From contig NZ_JASNRD010000007.1 in NCBI RefSeq assembly GCF_030412015.1, forward strand, positions 1 through 64,000: a DNA stretch of 64,000 nt, given 5' to 3'. A model generated the notes under the pieces. The model made no database searches and was not told the DNA's origin. It saw nothing but the letters and a program-made list of their open reading frames with translations. Origin of the DNA: Massilia sp. YIM B02763. Its GTDB lineage: Bacteria; Pseudomonadota; Gammaproteobacteria; Burkholderiales; Burkholderiaceae_D. Every line of letters begins with the position of its first letter. Positions within the stretch are counted from its first letter, which is position 1. Shown here one piece after another: positions 33,194-42,114 of the stretch. The position numbers and the translations under genes were made by a program.

Positions 33194-33239
33194 ATTTGCA
33201 ATAATCGGGTGGCGGGTTCGAATCCTGCAGCCGGCACCA
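33194..33239 (+). other. Attachment site copy 3 (outer boundary of the tandem elements)
   Basis: This copy of the tRNA-Thr 3' end, including CCA, differs from the tRNA at four positions. It is best read as the displaced original 3' end of the chromosomal tRNA, free to mutate since the first integration. A separate strong terminator follows at once. Confidence 0.85.
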
Positions 33240-33253
33240 ATTTGCGAGGATAA

Positions 33254-33280
33254 AGCCCGGCCTTCACGGTCGGACTTTTT
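33254..33280 (+). terminator. Likely ancestral tRNA-Thr terminator
   Basis: AGCCCGGCC pairs with GGTCGGACT around TTCAC and is followed by TTTTT. Its place directly after the displaced tRNA 3' end suggests it was the chromosomal terminator before integration. Confidence 0.7.
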
Positions 33281-33321
33281 GCTTTCTAATGCCATGCCCG
33301 TTCATGACTGATAAGATACAG

Positions 33322-33981
33322 CTATTTGACGAGGTCATCAGTCGAAGGCAACGCATCGTTTCCCATCCGAAACATGAAAGGCGTGCCCTTCATTGTCTTA
33401 AATCCTAATTGCCGATAATGACGATGCAACTTGGCGATTGCGCGTCGATAATTTTTATCTAGGTTGGAGAGCTGAAGCTCAGTTCTCCATGAATCTTCTT
33501 CTCTGCTACCGATATACTCTTTTTGGAGCGGGAACGGCTTAATAGCGACATAGGCTGCACCGCTTCCAAAGCGCTCGATCAGCCTTCTCATCACTATCAG
33601 CCCAAGATTACGTCCTCGAAATGCTGGCAGAATCTCCAACCTTTCAAGAATTAGCACATTCCCCCAAGCTGACTCAAATTTAAATAATTTTTCCAGTTTG
33701 TCGGAAATGTCGAGGCTATCGCCAGTAAAGATAGCGCCGTAGTAATCGAGTGTGACAGCGTGGCAATCGAACATATCAAAAACAGATGCGCTAGCATTCA
33801 CGGCAGCACATATATCCAGATAGTAAATATGAAACTTTCCTACTAGCGTCTCGTTATCATTTTTATCTAACCCGATGACAGTGCCATGTGTAGAGTGGAC
33901 GTAGTGCGAAGGATCATCATCTTCAAGGGCGCTTTCACCACCATCAAATCGCAAGTGAAAATAATAATCACCAATTAGCAT
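33322..33981 (-). CDS. GNAT-like N-acetyltransferase
   Basis: A 219-residue protein whose centre has the acetyl-CoA-binding motif of GNAT enzymes: LERLEILPAFRGRNLGLIVM (about 112-131), with RGRNLG as the Q/RxxGxG/A loop, and a C-terminal HRHYRQLGFK typical of the final strand and helix. The substrate is unknown. Codon use is AT-rich like the island, although the gene lies outside the last attachment copy, so it may belong to an older insertion. The start is ATG at 33981 with no strong ribosome site. Confidence 0.7.
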   Translation of the reverse strand: MLIGDYYFHLRFDGGESALEDDDPSHYVHSTHGTVIGLDKNDNETLVGKFHIYYLDICAAVNASASVFDMFDCHAVTLDYYGAIFTGDSLDISDKLEKLFKFESAWGNVLILERLEILPAFRGRNLGLIVMRRLIERFGSGAAYVAIKPFPLQKEYIGSREEDSWRTELQLSNLDKNYRRAIAKLHRHYRQLGFKTMKGTPFMFRMGNDALPSTDDLVK

Positions 33982-34301
33982 GGCTCATGTTCTCGGCAAT
34001 GTAAACTTAACTTCGTTCTTTGGCTATAGAGGACTGCCCGAATAACTCAGTGTACGGATTTATTGCTCTAAGGGCAAGCAATGGGTTTCGCTATGCGCAG
34101 GGGCGTCAATACCAGGTACCAAAGTATCATATAAGCATTACATCGTATAATGCAAAGCATCATTGGCACTCCGCTAATACTGCTTGCCATCTTCAGTAAG
34201 CCATTGACACGATTAGCTTTCCTTAAACTTAGCGCAACTCTGACATAAATTAGGATGTTGATTCGATGTATGCAGGCGTCGCCAGAAATGCTGCAATTAT
34301 C
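33982..34301. other. AT-rich intergenic region before the TPR gene
   Basis: About 320 bp with no gene. It marks the passage from island-like AT-rich DNA back to high-GC chromosome. A TTGACA lies at 34204-34209 but no good -10 follows. A strong plus-strand terminator stands at its end. Confidence 0.5.
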
Positions 34302-34332
34302 AGGCTCACGTGCCTTGCATGTGAGCCTTTTT
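34302..34332 (+). terminator. Strong orphan rho-independent terminator
   Basis: AGGCTCACGTGC pairs with GCATGTGAGCCT (one G-T pair) around CTT and is followed by TTTTT. It is oriented for plus-strand transcription, but no plus-strand gene lies upstream. It may end an unannotated small RNA or be left from a gene that was lost; it is also the downstream boundary of the minus-strand TPR gene. Confidence 0.75.
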
Positions 34333-34341
34333 CATTTCCAA

Positions 34342-36183
34342 CTACAACGCCGCCAGCGACGGCATGCCTCCCTTGCCCAGCCAGGTACGCTCGAACCGTT
34401 CCTGCACCAGCTTCAGCGACGCCGCATCCCCGCGGCTGCTGTACACCTCCATCAAGCCGCGCAGCGCCCAGCCATTGCTGGGCGTTCTTGCCAGCGCCGC
34501 CTGGAACACGTCCTCCGCCTCATTGATCTGCCCTGCCCGTAGCAGCGCCACGCCCAGCGTCTGGCGCGTCGGGTAGTACCAGTAGGGCGGCTCCATATAG
34601 GGCAGGCGGTCCTGCGACGCAACCGCTTCGCGGTAAGAGGCCAGTGCGCTTGCGGTGTCCTTGCGCGCATCGGCCAGGCGGCCGCTGGCGACGTGGCGCG
34701 CGGTGGCGACGATGTCGCGTGCCGGCACGTTCCAGGCCTCGAATGCCTTGAAGTCGGCGTTGCGTTCGACGGCGGCGAGGGCGTCGATCTCGCGCCGGCT
34801 GTCGTTCACCATGCCCTTGCGCGCGTAGCCGACGGCGCGGGCGTAGTGCCACATCGCCTGCACCAGCACCAGGTCCGGCCCCGGGTCGGGCAGCGCCACC
34901 AAGACGTCGGGGGTGCTGAACTGCACATGCGAGAAATAGATCGCGGATTTCACCGGCTGGATCAGGGGCAGCTTCGCCACCAGCTCGTGCGGCAGCGCCT
35001 TGTCGAGCTTGGCGGATGCCTCGAGCGCCGTCTTGCCGTCACCGCCCATCAGCGCCGACACCATCACGAAGTGGATGTTGTGCGGGTAGTAGGCGCCCTT
35101 GTAGACGGGGTCGCTCTGTGCGCGCGAAAAATAGCGCTCGTCGATGGCGACGGCGTCGAGATTGGTGGCCAGCGATTCCCGGTACATGCCGAGGCGGTAG
35201 TAGATGTGCGAGGGCATGTGGACGATGTGGCCCGCGCCCGGGATCTGCTTCGCCAGGATCCTTGCGGACGGCAGGGCGCGCTCCGGTTGCGCCGAGGCTT
35301 CCACCGCGTGGATGTAGTAGTGGGCGGCACCCGCGTGGATGGGATTGCGTGCAAGTACCCGTTCGAGCGTCGCGACCATCTCGCCGTTGCGGCCCTTCGC
35401 CTCGCGTCCGCCGGGTTGCCAGTAATCCCACGGCGACAGGTCCATCAGCGATTCGGCGTACAGCACCTGGATGTTGTCGTCGTCGGGAAAGGCGCGGGCG
35501 ACCTGCATCATGGCGTCGGCATAGGCCTTGTCCAGGGCCGAGCGGTCCTCGGCCGGCGCGTCGGCATAGCGCTGGGCGACGGCGCGGATCAAGGCCTGCT
35601 CGTGCGGCTTGGCGCGGCCGGCCAGCGCCTGGGCCTTGGCGGCCGCGGCATGGGCGGGCGCCACGGCTTCCGGGAACATGGGCGCGTTGATGTTCGGCCC
35701 CAGCACCAGCGCTTCTCCCCAGTAGCACATGGCGCAGTGCGGGTCGAGGCGCTGGGCGGCGCGGAAGGCGCGCGCGGCTTCCGCATGGTTGAAGGCATAG
35801 GCCAGGCGCAGGCCCTGGTTGAAGTAGGCTTGCGCCCTGACGTTGTCGGTCGTGATGGGCATGTGCAGCTTGCCCAGGTTCTTGTACAGGGGCGGGGGCG
35901 TGGTGTCGGCCGGCGCCGGCGCTTGCTGGCCGGGCTGGAACGGGCGGGTTTCGACTTGCGGCTGGGTCTGCGGCTGGGTCTGCGGCTGGATTCGCAGGCT
36001 CACTAGGCGCGTCAGCAGGAGCGGCGGACCGCTCTGGCCACTACGGGCCGGCGTACACGTGGCGCCCTGCGTGAGGATGGGGTCGAATGCGCGGGACGAT
36101 TGCCCGGATGACGACGGCCACAGCGTCAATGCTGCGACGAAGCCGGCGCCTGCCAGCGCGGCCAGGATGCGACGGTGTTTCAT
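34342..36183 (-). CDS. Exported tetratricopeptide-repeat protein
   Basis: A 613-residue protein with an N-terminal signal or anchor (ILAALAGAGFVAALTLWPSS), a Pro/Gln-rich linker that includes an imperfect QPQT repeat (about 66-78), and helical repeats of TPR type: AYFNQGLRLAYAFNHAEAAR, FRAAQRLDPHCAMCYWGEAL and C-terminal NEAEDVFQAALARTPSNGWA. The CAMCYWGEA motif is found in a conserved family of uncharacterised TPR proteins. It is probably a periplasmic scaffold. The gene is monocistronic, 92 bp before the RtcB gene's end on the same strand. Confidence 0.85.
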   Translation of the reverse strand: MKHRRILAALAGAGFVAALTLWPSSSGQSSRAFDPILTQGATCTPARSGQSGPPLLLTRLVSLRIQPQTQPQTQPQVETRPFQPGQQAPAPADTTPPPLYKNLGKLHMPITTDNVRAQAYFNQGLRLAYAFNHAEAARAFRAAQRLDPHCAMCYWGEALVLGPNINAPMFPEAVAPAHAAAAKAQALAGRAKPHEQALIRAVAQRYADAPAEDRSALDKAYADAMMQVARAFPDDDNIQVLYAESLMDLSPWDYWQPGGREAKGRNGEMVATLERVLARNPIHAGAAHYYIHAVEASAQPERALPSARILAKQIPGAGHIVHMPSHIYYRLGMYRESLATNLDAVAIDERYFSRAQSDPVYKGAYYPHNIHFVMVSALMGGDGKTALEASAKLDKALPHELVAKLPLIQPVKSAIYFSHVQFSTPDVLVALPDPGPDLVLVQAMWHYARAVGYARKGMVNDSRREIDALAAVERNADFKAFEAWNVPARDIVATARHVASGRLADARKDTASALASYREAVASQDRLPYMEPPYWYYPTRQTLGVALLRAGQINEAEDVFQAALARTPSNGWALRGLMEVYSSRGDAASLKLVQERFERTWLGKGGMPSLAAL

Positions 36184-36275
36184 GATGCCCTCCTCGAAAA
36201 ATGTATCGGAGGAGGAAAACTTAGACGCCCCTGCACGTCAGTGGTTCGGTGAACATGCGCGCCAGACGCCCGCGG

Positions 36276-37529
36276 TCAACCTTTCACGCACACCACCTGC
36301 TTGAGCGTATGCACCACCTCGACCAGGTCGCTCTGCGCCGCCATCACGGCGTCGATGTCCTTGTAGGCCATCGGGATCTCGTCGATCACGCCCTCGTCCT
36401 TGCGGCATTCGACGCCCGCGGTGGCGCGCACCTGGTCGTCGACGGAATAGCGGCGCTTGGCTTCGGTGCGGCTCATCGTGCGGCCGGCGCCGTGGCTGCA
36501 GCTATGAAAACTTTCCGGGTTGCCCTTGCCGCGGACGATGAAACTGCGGGCGCCCATCGAGCCGGGGATGATGCCCAGTTCGCCCGCGCGCGCGGAGACG
36601 GCGCCCTTGCGCGTCACCAGCACATCCTTGCCGAAGTGGTGTTCCTTCTGCACATAGTTGTGGTGACAATTAACCGCTTCCACGTGGGTCTCGAACGGCT
36701 TCTTGATGACGGTGCGCACGGCGGCGATCAGGTTCTGCATCATCACTTCGCGGTTCATGCGGGCGAACTTCTGGGCCCAGCCGACCGCCTCGACGTAGTC
36801 GTCGTAGTGCTGCGTGCCCTCTTTGAGGTACGCCAGGTCCTGGTCCGGCAGGTTGGCGAGATGAGTGCGCATGTCCTGCTTGGCCACCTCGATGAAATGG
36901 CTGCCGATCGCATTGCCGACGCCGCGCGAGCCCGAGTGCAGCATGAACCAGACGAAACCCTGCTCGTCCAGGCACACCTCGATGAAGTGGTTGCCGCTGC
37001 CCAGCGTGCCCAGGTGCTTGTAGTTATTGGAATGGCGCAGCTTGGGCGTCTTCTGGCAAATCACGTCGAACTCGTCCTTCAGTGCGCGCCAGGCCTGGTC
37101 GACGGCATGCGGCGGTGTATCCCACGAACCCTTGTCGCGCATCTTGCCGCCGCGCGCCTTCGGCGACATGCCGTGCGGCACGGCCTGCTCGATCGCGCTG
37201 CGCAGCTTGCCCAGGTTGTCCGGCAGGTCGTTGGCGCTCAGCGTGGTCTTGGCGGCCATCATGCCGCAGCCGATGTCGACGCCGACGGCGGCAGGGATGA
37301 CGGCGCCCAGCGTCGGGATCACGCTGCCGATGGTCGAGCCTTTGCCGAGGTGGACGTCGGGCATCGCCGCCAGGTGCTTGTAGATGAAGGGCATGCGCGC
37401 CGTATTCGCCAGCTGGCGCCGCGCTTCTTCCTCCACGGGGACGCCGCGCGTCCACATCTTGACCGGGTGGGCACCTTGCACTTGCAGTACGTCGTAGGGT
37501 TCTTGCTGCATCGTCGTCGAGCGTCTCAT
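36276..37529 (-). CDS. rtcB: RtcB-family RNA ligase
   Basis: RtcB joins 2',3'-cyclic phosphate or 3'-phosphate RNA ends to 5'-OH ends using GTP and manganese. The protein (417 residues from ATG at 37529; 37511 and 37535 are alternatives) has the metal site GVDIGCGMMA, HNYVQKEHHFG, and the catalytic His guanylation region SHGAGRTMSRTEAKRR. All are intact. There is no rtcA or rtcR here, so the usual sigma-54 control module is missing. It is divergent from the DUF2807 gene. Confidence 0.93.
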   Translation of the reverse strand: MRRSTTMQQEPYDVLQVQGAHPVKMWTRGVPVEEEARRQLANTARMPFIYKHLAAMPDVHLGKGSTIGSVIPTLGAVIPAAVGVDIGCGMMAAKTTLSANDLPDNLGKLRSAIEQAVPHGMSPKARGGKMRDKGSWDTPPHAVDQAWRALKDEFDVICQKTPKLRHSNNYKHLGTLGSGNHFIEVCLDEQGFVWFMLHSGSRGVGNAIGSHFIEVAKQDMRTHLANLPDQDLAYLKEGTQHYDDYVEAVGWAQKFARMNREVMMQNLIAAVRTVIKKPFETHVEAVNCHHNYVQKEHHFGKDVLVTRKGAVSARAGELGIIPGSMGARSFIVRGKGNPESFHSCSHGAGRTMSRTEAKRRYSVDDQVRATAGVECRKDEGVIDEIPMAYKDIDAVMAAQSDLVEVVHTLKQVVCVKG

Positions 37530-37744
37530 TGGCATTCCAGAAGGGTGTATGTGCTGTCCGCATCGCCGTTTGCAATCCTCGGGCACGGGATTATTCGACG
37601 GCCGTGCCCGTTCGACAAGCACGCTCCGTTTTCAGGGCGAATCGACGCTTCATTCCGCCAATGCTGCAGTCCATCGCAATCCGCCATCGTGGCCGAGAGC
37701 AACTGCCTATAGTGATCCCATCAGCCAATCACGGGAGACACGTC

Positions 37745-38509
37745 ATGAACAAATTGCTCGGCAATGCCCTGCTCGCGACCAGCCTGGCGCTGGTCTTTCA
37801 CGCGGCCGCGGCGGATGATGTCGTACGCGAGAACCGCGCCGTCGACGCCAAGGTCACCAAGGTGCGCCTGGGCGGCATCGTGCGCCTGAACCTGCGCCAG
37901 GGTCCGCCGTCGCTGGTGGTGTCGGGCGACCGCCGCTACATCGGCAAGGTCAAGACCGTGCAGAACGGCGATACCCTCACGATCGACCTGGAAAACAATA
38001 CGCGCATCCAGGGCAATATCGACGAATTGCGCGCCGACCTCTCCGTGCCGAATCTGCAGGAATTCGTGTCGCAGGGCGTGGGATCGAGCGATGTGTCGGG
38101 ATTCAAGGGCGACAAGGTCAAGCTGGCGCTGGACGGCGCCGGCGCCGTGCGCTTCACGGGCCAGTACCGCGAAGTCGATGCGCGCCTGGGCGGCGTCGGC
38201 GGCCTGACCCTGAATCCCGGCCAGTCCGACCGCATTGCGCTGGAGCTGGGCGGCGCCGGCCACATCACGGTGTCCGGCCAGACGAAACTGCTGCGCGCCC
38301 ACATGGGCGGTATCGGCGGGCTCGATGCCCAGCAGCTGCGCGCGGAAACCGTCGACCTCGACATGAACGGCCTGGGCGGGGCCAGCGTGTTCGCGAGGAA
38401 CGCCGCCAACGTCAGCCTGAACGGCATGGGGTCGGCCACGGTCTACGGCAACCCGGCCACGCGCCGCGCGACGACGAGCGGCTTCGGCAAGGTCAGCTGG
38501 CAGCAATGA
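37745..38509 (+). CDS. Exported DUF2807 (GIN-domain) protein
   Basis: A 254-residue protein with a signal peptide (NKLLGNALLATSLALVFHAA) and a repetitive beta-helix-like body with Gly-rich turns (LGGVGGLTLNPGQS, LGGAGHITVSGQT, MGGIGGLDAQQLR, LNGMGSATVYGNP), the signature of DUF2807 head or GIN domains, often called putative auto-transporter adhesins. No translocator domain is present. The ATG at 37745 follows GGGAGA; the frame is open far upstream but only this start gives a signal peptide. Confidence 0.88.
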   Translation: MNKLLGNALLATSLALVFHAAAADDVVRENRAVDAKVTKVRLGGIVRLNLRQGPPSLVVSGDRRYIGKVKTVQNGDTLTIDLENNTRIQGNIDELRADLSVPNLQEFVSQGVGSSDVSGFKGDKVKLALDGAGAVRFTGQYREVDARLGGVGGLTLNPGQSDRIALELGGAGHITVSGQTKLLRAHMGGIGGLDAQQLRAETVDLDMNGLGGASVFARNAANVSLNGMGSATVYGNPATRRATTSGFGKVSWQQ

Positions 38510-38591
38510 GGTGGCAGCAATGAGCGACCGCAGGCCGCGTCCAGCGCGATGCCGGAAGCAGCCTGCGAGGATGGTGCAGGATTGCGACCGC

Positions 38592-38918
38592 TTAGCGGAT
38601 CACCAGGTCGTTCTTGACCGACTTGACGCCCTTCACGCCGCGTGCCAGTTCGACTGCCTTCTGGGCGCTCTCGCGCGAGTCGACGAAGCCGCTCAGCTGC
38701 ACGGTGCCCTTGAAGGTCTCGACGTTCACCTGGGTGGCTTTCACGGTCGAGTCGGTAGCGAAGGCGGCCTTGACCTTGGTGGTGATGACGCTGTCATCGA
38801 CGTATTCGCCGGTGCCTTCGCGGGTGGCGGTCGGCGCGCACGCGACCACGGAAACCAGCAGGGTCGTCGCGATGACGGATTGAGCAATTGCGGACTGGAA
38901 ACGACGGGTCATTTGCAT
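38592..38918 (-). CDS. BON-domain lipoprotein
   Basis: A 108-residue lipoprotein: the signal peptide ends in a lipobox LLVSVVAC with Cys about residue 28, then one BON domain (DDSVITTKVKAAFATDSTVK ... GTVQLSGFVDSRESAQKAVE) resembling OsmY/YraP. BON domains bind phospholipid and often belong to envelope-stress proteins. GGAGA precedes the ATG. It is downstream of tadD on the same strand, with a 95-bp gap that likely has its own promoter. Confidence 0.9.
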   Translation of the reverse strand: MQMTRRFQSAIAQSVIATTLLVSVVACAPTATREGTGEYVDDSVITTKVKAAFATDSTVKATQVNVETFKGTVQLSGFVDSRESAQKAVELARGVKGVKSVKNDLVIR

Positions 38919-39013
38919 GGCGATTCTCCGGAAAGTGTTAATGTTTTTGTATTATGACTATTCTTGAATTTGCCTGGCGCCCGATAGTGTTGTGAAAACG
39001 ACACTGTGCAATA

Positions 39014-40120
39014 TCAAGGTGCGCCGGTACTTGCCAGGGCGTCGCCTGACGGTCGCGGCCGTGCGACGATGCGCTGCGGCGGCAAATCGTGGCCGATCAC
39101 GAGGCGCACATCGGGCCGCCCCGGCGTGCCCATCCGCACCGGAGCGCCGGCATCGAAGCGCTGGGCCAGGCGCTCGGCCACGTTGCGGAAAGCCGGCTGG
39201 TATTCGACGCGGGTCTGGCGCACGGCAAAGCCCTTCTGGTTGCTCAGGCGGACCACTTTCACGCCGGGATCGCGCAACTGGCGCGACAGCAGCCGCGCCA
39301 GGCCCTGGCGGCCGTTGCCGTTGCTGATCTCGAGCGCCGCCACGGCCGTGCCGTCCTCCTCCTCGACTGCCGGCTGCGGCGCAGGGGCCGGCGCTTCCTT
39401 GCGCGTCGCCGGTACCCGCCGCAATGCATACATGCCGTTGCCGGTGCTTTCAATGTCGATGAAGGCCCAGTCGCCATCGGACTGTTGCTGCGGCTGCGCC
39501 AGCGCCTGCGCGATCGGGGCCGGACGCTGCCCCGCCACCATCGCATAGTCGGCGCGCAGGTCGTGCTCGCGCAGGGCGATGGCCTGGCGTAGCATCAGCC
39601 TGGCGCGCTCGTCCTGGCCGAGCCGTTGCAGCGTCTCGCCCAGGTTCTGCCAGGCGCGCGCGTTGAGCGGATCGAGCAGGCAGGCTTTTTCCAGCGCCGC
39701 CTGGGCCGCCGCATGGTCGCCGCTCAGCAGGTAGGCATAGCCCAGGTTACTGAACAGGAAGCCGACGGCGGGGCCGGACGCCATGGTGGCGTCGCGGGTC
39801 AGCGCGGTCCAGATCGGGATCGCGTGGTCGAAATCGCGCCGCTCGGCATAGGCGATCGCCAGGCCGTTGCCCGCGTTGACATGGCCGGGATCGCGCCGCA
39901 GCGCGGCCTGGTAGGCCGCGATGGCGTCGTCGCGGCGGTGCGCCAGGTGCAGGCTGCGGCCGCGCTGGTAATGCTCGTCGGCCGAGGCCTGCTGAGCGCC
40001 GGCCGCGTCGGCCGCCGCCGGAAGCCCGGGCGAACTGCTGCAGGCCGGCAGCAGCGCACCGGCGCACAGCAGGGACAGGGACGTCAACAATATCCGGGGA
40101 CGTTTCATCGAGGGTTGCAT
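39014..40120 (-). CDS. tadD: Tad-locus TPR lipoprotein (TadD-like) with LytR_C domain
   Basis: A 368-residue lipoprotein (lipobox LLCAGALLPACSS) with TPR units (EHYQRGRSLHLAHRRDDAIA, GYAYLLSGDHAAAQAALEKA, LNARAWQNLGETLQRLGQDE) and a C-terminal LytR_C-type domain (ALEISNGNGRQGLARLLSRQ ... PDVRLVIGHDLP). TadD-like lipoproteins are thought to act as pilotins or scaffolds for the secretin. The ATG at 40120 has GGAGA 5 bp ahead; the longer open frame overlaps tadC and is a shadow. It is the last gene of the pilus operon. Confidence 0.87.
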   Translation of the reverse strand: MQPSMKRPRILLTSLSLLCAGALLPACSSSPGLPAAADAAGAQQASADEHYQRGRSLHLAHRRDDAIAAYQAALRRDPGHVNAGNGLAIAYAERRDFDHAIPIWTALTRDATMASGPAVGFLFSNLGYAYLLSGDHAAAQAALEKACLLDPLNARAWQNLGETLQRLGQDERARLMLRQAIALREHDLRADYAMVAGQRPAPIAQALAQPQQQSDGDWAFIDIESTGNGMYALRRVPATRKEAPAPAPQPAVEEEDGTAVAALEISNGNGRQGLARLLSRQLRDPGVKVVRLSNQKGFAVRQTRVEYQPAFRNVAERLAQRFDAGAPVRMGTPGRPDVRLVIGHDLPPQRIVARPRPSGDALASTGAP

Positions 40121-40137
40121 GGCATTCTCCGCAAAAA

Positions 40138-41079
40138 TCAAAGGGCGCCGCCGCTCAGGGCGGTCTTCAGGGTGCGCGCGATCTGGATGCCGGCCGGGCC
40201 GAGCAGCACCATCAACAAGGTGGGAAAGATGCAGAAGATCAGGGGGAACAACAGCTTCAGGCCGATCTTGGCGGCGGCTTCCTCGGCCATCATGCGGCGC
40301 TTGGTGCGCAGGTTGTCCGAGTACACGCGCAAGGCCGAGCCGATGCTGGTGCCGAAGCGCTCGGACTGGATCAGCATCGCCACCAGCGAATCGATGTCGT
40401 CCACGCCGATGCGCATGGCGAAGTTGCGCAGCGCCTTTTCCTTGCTGAACCCGGCGCGCATTTCCATCAGCACCAGCTGCAGCTCCTGCGCCAGCGTGAC
40501 GCTCTTGATGTGGATTTCGGCCGCCACCTTGATCAGGCCGCGCTCCAGGCTCAGGCCGGCCTCGACGCACACGGTGAGGAGGTCGAGCGCGTCCGGGATG
40601 GTTTCGAAGATCTCGCGCTTGCGGCCGCGGATGGTCCGCGCCAGCACCGCGTTCGGCAGGTAGTAGCCGAGCGCCGCCACCAGCAGCAGCAGGAACAGCA
40701 CCCTGGCGCCGCCCGGGGTCCCCGGCGCCAGCGCCAGCACGATGCCGGCGATGGCTGGAAAGGCGAGCGCGAGGCCGCTCTTGGCGGCGAAATACAAGGC
40801 CGGCGTGGCGGGATTGCGCCAGCCGGCGTTCATGAAGCGCAGGCGCAGCGCCGATTTTTCCCATCCCTCTTCCGGCACCGACAGGCGCGACAGCGGCCGC
40901 ACCGCATGCGCGATGCGTTCGACCCAGCCGACGTCATGCGCGCCTTCCTGCGGCACGCCCATGAAGCGCGTCAGGCGCGAGCGCAAGGTCGCGGGCGCGA
41001 ACAGCAGCATCGCCAGCCAGACAAGGCCGCCGACGATCGCGAACACGATCAGCAGGAACAGCAGCTGTGCGGTGGTCAT
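40138..41079 (-). CDS. tadC: Tad pilus platform protein TadC
   Basis: A 313-residue polytopic protein with a T2SSF domain ([20 protein letters not shown] ... [20 protein letters not shown]) and four predicted helices, near 7-27, 108-145, and two at the C terminus. TadC pairs with TadB to form the inner-membrane platform on which the CpaF ATPase drives Flp assembly. It lies 34 bp after tadB. Confidence 0.93.
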   Translation of the reverse strand: MTTAQLLFLLIVFAIVGGLVWLAMLLFAPATLRSRLTRFMGVPQEGAHDVGWVERIAHAVRPLSRLSVPEEGWEKSALRLRFMNAGWRNPATPALYFAAKSGLALAFPAIAGIVLALAPGTPGGARVLFLLLLVAALGYYLPNAVLARTIRGRKREIFETIPDALDLLTVCVEAGLSLERGLIKVAAEIHIKSVTLAQELQLVLMEMRAGFSKEKALRNFAMRIGVDDIDSLVAMLIQSERFGTSIGSALRVYSDNLRTKRRMMAEEAAAKIGLKLLFPLIFCIFPTLLMVLLGPAGIQIARTLKTALSGGAL

Positions 41080-41113
41080 CGATGCCTCCTCGGATAGGGA
41101 TGCATGGGGTGCT

Positions 41114-42097
41114 TCAGATACGAATGCGGATGGCGCGGCGCAGCCACAGCACGCCGACGACGATCATGCCGAACGCCACCCACAACAGCCGGATGCCCGC
41201 CGGATCGGTCCACAGCACGCGGATGTAGCTCTCGTTCACGATCAGCATCATGGCCCCTACCGCGAACGGCAGCAGGCCCAGGATCCAGGCCGACATGCGC
41301 CCTTCCGCCGACAGCACGCGCACCTGGGCCGCCAGCTTGAGGCGGTCGCGGATGATGTGGCTGATGTTGCCGAGGATCTCGGCGAGGTTGCCGCCGGTCT
41401 CGCGCTGGATCAGGATCGCGATGACGAGGTAGCGCAGGTCGGTCAGCGGGATGCGCGCGGCCAGGTTGTGCAGCGCTTCGGCCATCGGCACGCCGTAGTT
41501 GATCTCCTCGCGCACGACGCGAAATTCGCCGCTGAGGGGTTCGGACAGTTCGTTGCCGACGATCTGCAGCACGTTGCTGAACGAGTGGCCGGCACGCAGC
41601 GCGCGCGCGATGAAGTCGGCCGCGTCGGGCAGTTGCTCCTCGATGCGTCCCAGGCGCTTGCGGCGCGTGCGGCGCACCAGCGCCAGCGGAATGAAGGCGC
41701 ACAGCAGCGCCGCCGCCAGGCGTGCAGGCAGCGGCACCGGCCAGCGTGCCGTCAACAGCAAGCCGCCCAGCAGCGCGATGCCCGACCATGCCAGGAACTG
41801 CCCGACCGACCATTTCACCCCGGCCTGCACCAGCAGGCGGTCGAGGTGGTGCGCAGGCGCGAGGCGATGCAGCAGGCGGTCGAGCAGTTCGCGGCTGCTG
41901 TAGCGGCGCTGCTTCAGGATCGAGATGCGCTCGCCGGCGCGTCCGGCGCCCTGGCTGTCGGACATCAGCTGCAGCCGGCGCGCGATGCGCTGGGCCGCGG
42001 CGCCGTGCTCGCTCATCCACCAGAGGTAGGCGCCTTCGATGCCGAGGATGACGGCGGCGAACAGGAATACGACGAAGGCATAGAAGAGGATGTCCAT
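41114..42097 (-). CDS. tadB: Tad pilus platform protein TadB
   Basis: A 327-residue inner-membrane protein. Helices are clear at the N terminus ([20 protein letters not shown]), at about 100-130, and near the C terminus. The T2SSF domain reads [20 protein letters not shown] ... [20 protein letters not shown]. It follows cpaF by 17 bp and precedes tadC. Confidence 0.94.
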   Translation of the reverse strand: MDILFYAFVVFLFAAVILGIEGAYLWWMSEHGAAAQRIARRLQLMSDSQGAGRAGERISILKQRRYSSRELLDRLLHRLAPAHHLDRLLVQAGVKWSVGQFLAWSGIALLGGLLLTARWPVPLPARLAAALLCAFIPLALVRRTRRKRLGRIEEQLPDAADFIARALRAGHSFSNVLQIVGNELSEPLSGEFRVVREEINYGVPMAEALHNLAARIPLTDLRYLVIAILIQRETGGNLAEILGNISHIIRDRLKLAAQVRVLSAEGRMSAWILGLLPFAVGAMMLIVNESYIRVLWTDPAGIRLLWVAFGMIVVGVLWLRRAIRIRI

Positions 42098-42114
42098 CGA
42101 GGCTCCGCTGGCTG

